Source: Bacteroidales bacterium Bact_07 (lineage in GTDB: Bacteria > Bacteroidota > Bacteroidia > Bacteroidales > Tenuifilaceae). Taken from it: DNA of 8,505 nucleotides. The stretch is taken from contig LUYY01000138.1 of NCBI GenBank assembly GCA_001603415.1, positions 1 through 8,505 on the forward strand. Direction: 5' to 3'. Position numbers and translations under genes: made by a program. Positions within the stretch are counted from its first letter, which is position 1. Every line of letters begins with the position of its first letter. This document shows positions 6,890 to 8,505 of the stretch, piece by piece. The notes under the pieces are model-generated. The model was given only the letters and a program-made list of their open reading frames with translations, was not told the origin of the DNA and ran no database searches.

Positions 6890-8505
6890 CTACCTTAACA
6901 ATGTAACAGTTCCACGCTGATCAAATACTTTTCCGTTTGTAAAAGTTCCTATTGCACGCCAAACGTAAACGCCCTGTTCAGCCAAGCGTCCATTAATATA
7001 TCCATCCCACCCCACTTTCACGTCGGAAGATGTGAATACTTGTTCGCCCCAACGGGTAAAAATCATCAGCTTGTACTCAACCACACCGTAATGAATGGGG
7101 TGGAACACCTCATTCTTCATATCATGCTCATCGTAAGCACCACCGTTGGGCCCACTGGGGTTAGGTTTAAATGCATCGGGGAACTTAACGTAACCTATAC
7201 CTTCAACCCATACAGCAGGATACTTTGATATTGAATCCCTACAAATGGCATCGCTATATTTCCGTTCAGCCCATAGCGATATTCGGAACTCACCCATTCC
7301 CTTGTAGGTGTGGTTTGGATCCTTCTGGTTGATATACTTTGTGCCATCGCCCATATCCCAGTCGTACGAACAAGAATCGCAATCGGTTGTGAGGTTTTGC
7401 AGGCGAACTGTTGCATCGGGCAACATTACGCGTGAAGGATAGGCAACAAAGTCGGCATTAGGAGTTGGGTACACCCTTATGATGCCATAATCGAAATTTT
7501 CACCACCTTCGCCTGTTACCTTTAACTTAACCCTGTAATATCCCGGTTTACTGAACACATGTATTGGTTGGAATTCTATAACGGGTTGACTTCCATCATC
7601 AAAATCCCACTCATACTCCTCACCGTAAAGCGAGTTGTTAACAAAATGAACCTCGTGGGGTGCACATCCGTTAGCCATGCTCTGTGTAAAACTTGAAATT
7701 GGCTTTGGTGGCATCAGGTACACAATCTTTGAGGTTGAGTCCTTACAGTGAGGGCTGTTTATTACAAGTGAGACATCGTAGGTAAACCCTTTTTCCTTAT
7801 GTCCCCAACGGGTATAGGTATGTGTTCCGGGATTTTTCTCTGTGCTTGTAGTATTGTCGTCAAAATACCACTTGTAACTCCAGGTATCGGCTGCAGGGGC
7901 CGATTGGTTAATTATGGTAAAGGTATTATCAGGAAACTCCTTGAGTGGGGGCTCAACACCTATCAAAGCACGGGGTGTAGCCCATACGGTTATTTGCTTT
8001 ACAGTATCATCAACACAATCAAACTCCGAGCGGGCAGTCAGCTTTACGTTGAAAACCTTATCGTTCTCAGTATCGTTCAGGAACGACTGTGATGGGTTGG
8101 TGGATGATGAGGTAAACCCATCGTCAAAATCCCATGTAAACAGCATTGCATTGGTGGACAGGTTGGAGAACTGTACATCGTGTGGGCTACAGCTTTGGTA
8201 ACCCGGGGCAACATCAAAATTGGCAGTAACATGTGGGAATACCTGAATGGTTTGCGACACGGCATCGTCGCAGCTATAATTATTTATGGCATGCAGCCAA
8301 ATTTGATACGATTGGGTAACAATTTGGTTATTATCGAATACATGCACCATGTTCAGCGGCGAGGTTGTTGTACTATCGGCACCATCGCCAAAATCGTAAT
8401 GGTAGGTTAGGTTTGAACCTAAGGTTTTATTCTCAATTTCAACATTAAATGGGGGACAAGAGATGTAGTTACTTTTAAGTTCCATGGCCGCAACAGGACG
8501 AGGAT
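6890..8505 (-). CDS. PKD-repeat protein with T9SS type B sorting domain (partial, 5' end missing)
   Basis: This is the C-terminal part of a large secreted surface protein. The frame is open to the right edge of the window. The ATG at 8485 is not a believable start: upstream codons read P-R-P-V-A-A directly into it, and PVAAME-type sequence is the beginning of a PKD repeat. Numbered from that Met, five PKD-like repeats are visible at about 1-82, 86-168, 172-257, 262-338 and 343-427. Each carries a core such as YDFGDG (30-35), WDFDDG (118-123), WYFDDN (206-211), WDFDDG (293-298) or WDMGDG (376-381). Residues 430-531 are a gliding-motility-associated C-terminal domain, with FPDAFKPNP, YKLMIFTRWGEQVF (471-484), GWDG (492-495) and GVYVWR (505-510). 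This domain directs export through T9SS as type B cargo. A SprB-like adhesin or other surface protein is likely, its ligand unknown. The PorP/SprF gene follows after 7 bases. Confidence 0.93.
   Translation of the reverse strand, partial: PRPVAAMELKSNYISCPPFNVEIENKTLGSNLTYHYDFGDGADSTTTSPLNMVHVFDNNQIVTQSYQIWLHAINNYSCDDAVSQTIQVFPHVTANFDVAPGYQSCSPHDVQFSNLSTNAMLFTWDFDDGFTSSSTNPSQSFLNDTENDKVFNVKLTARSEFDCVDDTVKQITVWATPRALIGVEPPLKEFPDNTFTIINQSAPAADTWSYKWYFDDNTTSTEKNPGTHTYTRWGHKEKGFTYDVSLVINSPHCKDSTSKIVYLMPPKPISSFTQSMANGCAPHEVHFVNNSLYGEEYEWDFDDGSQPVIEFQPIHVFSKPGYYRVKLKVTGEGGENFDYGIIRVYPTPNADFVAYPSRVMLPDATVRLQNLTTDCDSCSYDWDMGDGTKYINQKDPNHTYKGMGEFRISLWAERKYSDAICRDSISKYPAVWVEGIGYVKFPDAFKPNPSGPNGGAYDEHDMKNEVFHPIHYGVVEYKLMIFTRWGEQVFTSSDVKVGWDGYINGRLAEQGVYVWRAIGTFTNGKVFDQRGTVTLLR

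Noticed and set aside
7799..8201. Two overlapping plus-strand open frames (7799-8092 and 7914-8201) opposite the PKD gene
   Set aside because: They are antisense to clear PKD repeats, have no family resemblance and no promoter, and overlap each other, as expected for shadow frames.
7205..8505. PKD repeats as possible DNA-level tandem repeats that could recombine
   Set aside because: The repeats are similar only at protein level; cores and spacers differ too much in bases to give long identical stretches.

Overview
The window looks like chromosomal DNA from a member of the Bacteroidota, probably a Bacteroidales/Marinilabiliales-type or related environmental lineage; I cannot name a genus. The clearest signs are a PorP/SprF-family outer-membrane protein beside a PKD-repeat protein with a gliding-motility-type C-terminal domain (a type IX secretion, T9SS, type B signal). 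Others are Bacteroidota-style lipoproteins, -7 elements fitting TAnnTTTG, and starts without strong Shine-Dalgarno sequences. No tRNA, rRNA, CRISPR array, insertion sequence or phage gene is visible.

Layout, left to right. (1) Positions 15-1091, plus strand: a FabH-like ketoacyl-ACP synthase III with an intact Cys-His-Asn triad. It converges on the next block across a strong hairpin terminator at 1112-1144. (2) Positions 3669-1150, minus strand: a two-gene unit of a beta-helix lipoprotein followed 9 bases later by a secreted endonuclease/exonuclease/phosphatase-fold hydrolase. (3) Positions 3670-3722: a 53-base divergent intergenic region with one candidate Bacteroidota -7 box for each direction, placed so that the two promoters face each other. 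(4) Positions 3723-5830, plus strand: a lipoprotein amidohydrolase of the YtcJ-like (Amidohydro_3) type whose stop codon overlaps the start of a GNAT acetyltransferase gene. (5) Positions 8505-5899, minus strand: the 3' part of a large PKD-repeat surface protein with a T9SS type B sorting domain, followed 7 bases later by a PorP/SprF protein. The PKD gene runs off the right edge of the window.

What the genes do together. Four of the seven products carry export signals, and the truncated PKD protein is almost certainly exported as well. The PKD/PorP pair fits the known SprB/SprF logic, in which a type B T9SS cargo is encoded next to a dedicated PorP/SprF partner in the outer membrane. The beta-helix lipoprotein and secreted nuclease-fold enzyme look like a co-expressed envelope or surface pair of unknown substrate. 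The amidohydrolase and GNAT enzyme are probably translationally coupled. The window is densely coding, with no gap above 70 bases. Nothing in it amounts to a clearly new system; the most notable points are the T9SS pair, the uncharacterised lipoprotein/nuclease operon and the face-to-face promoter arrangement.
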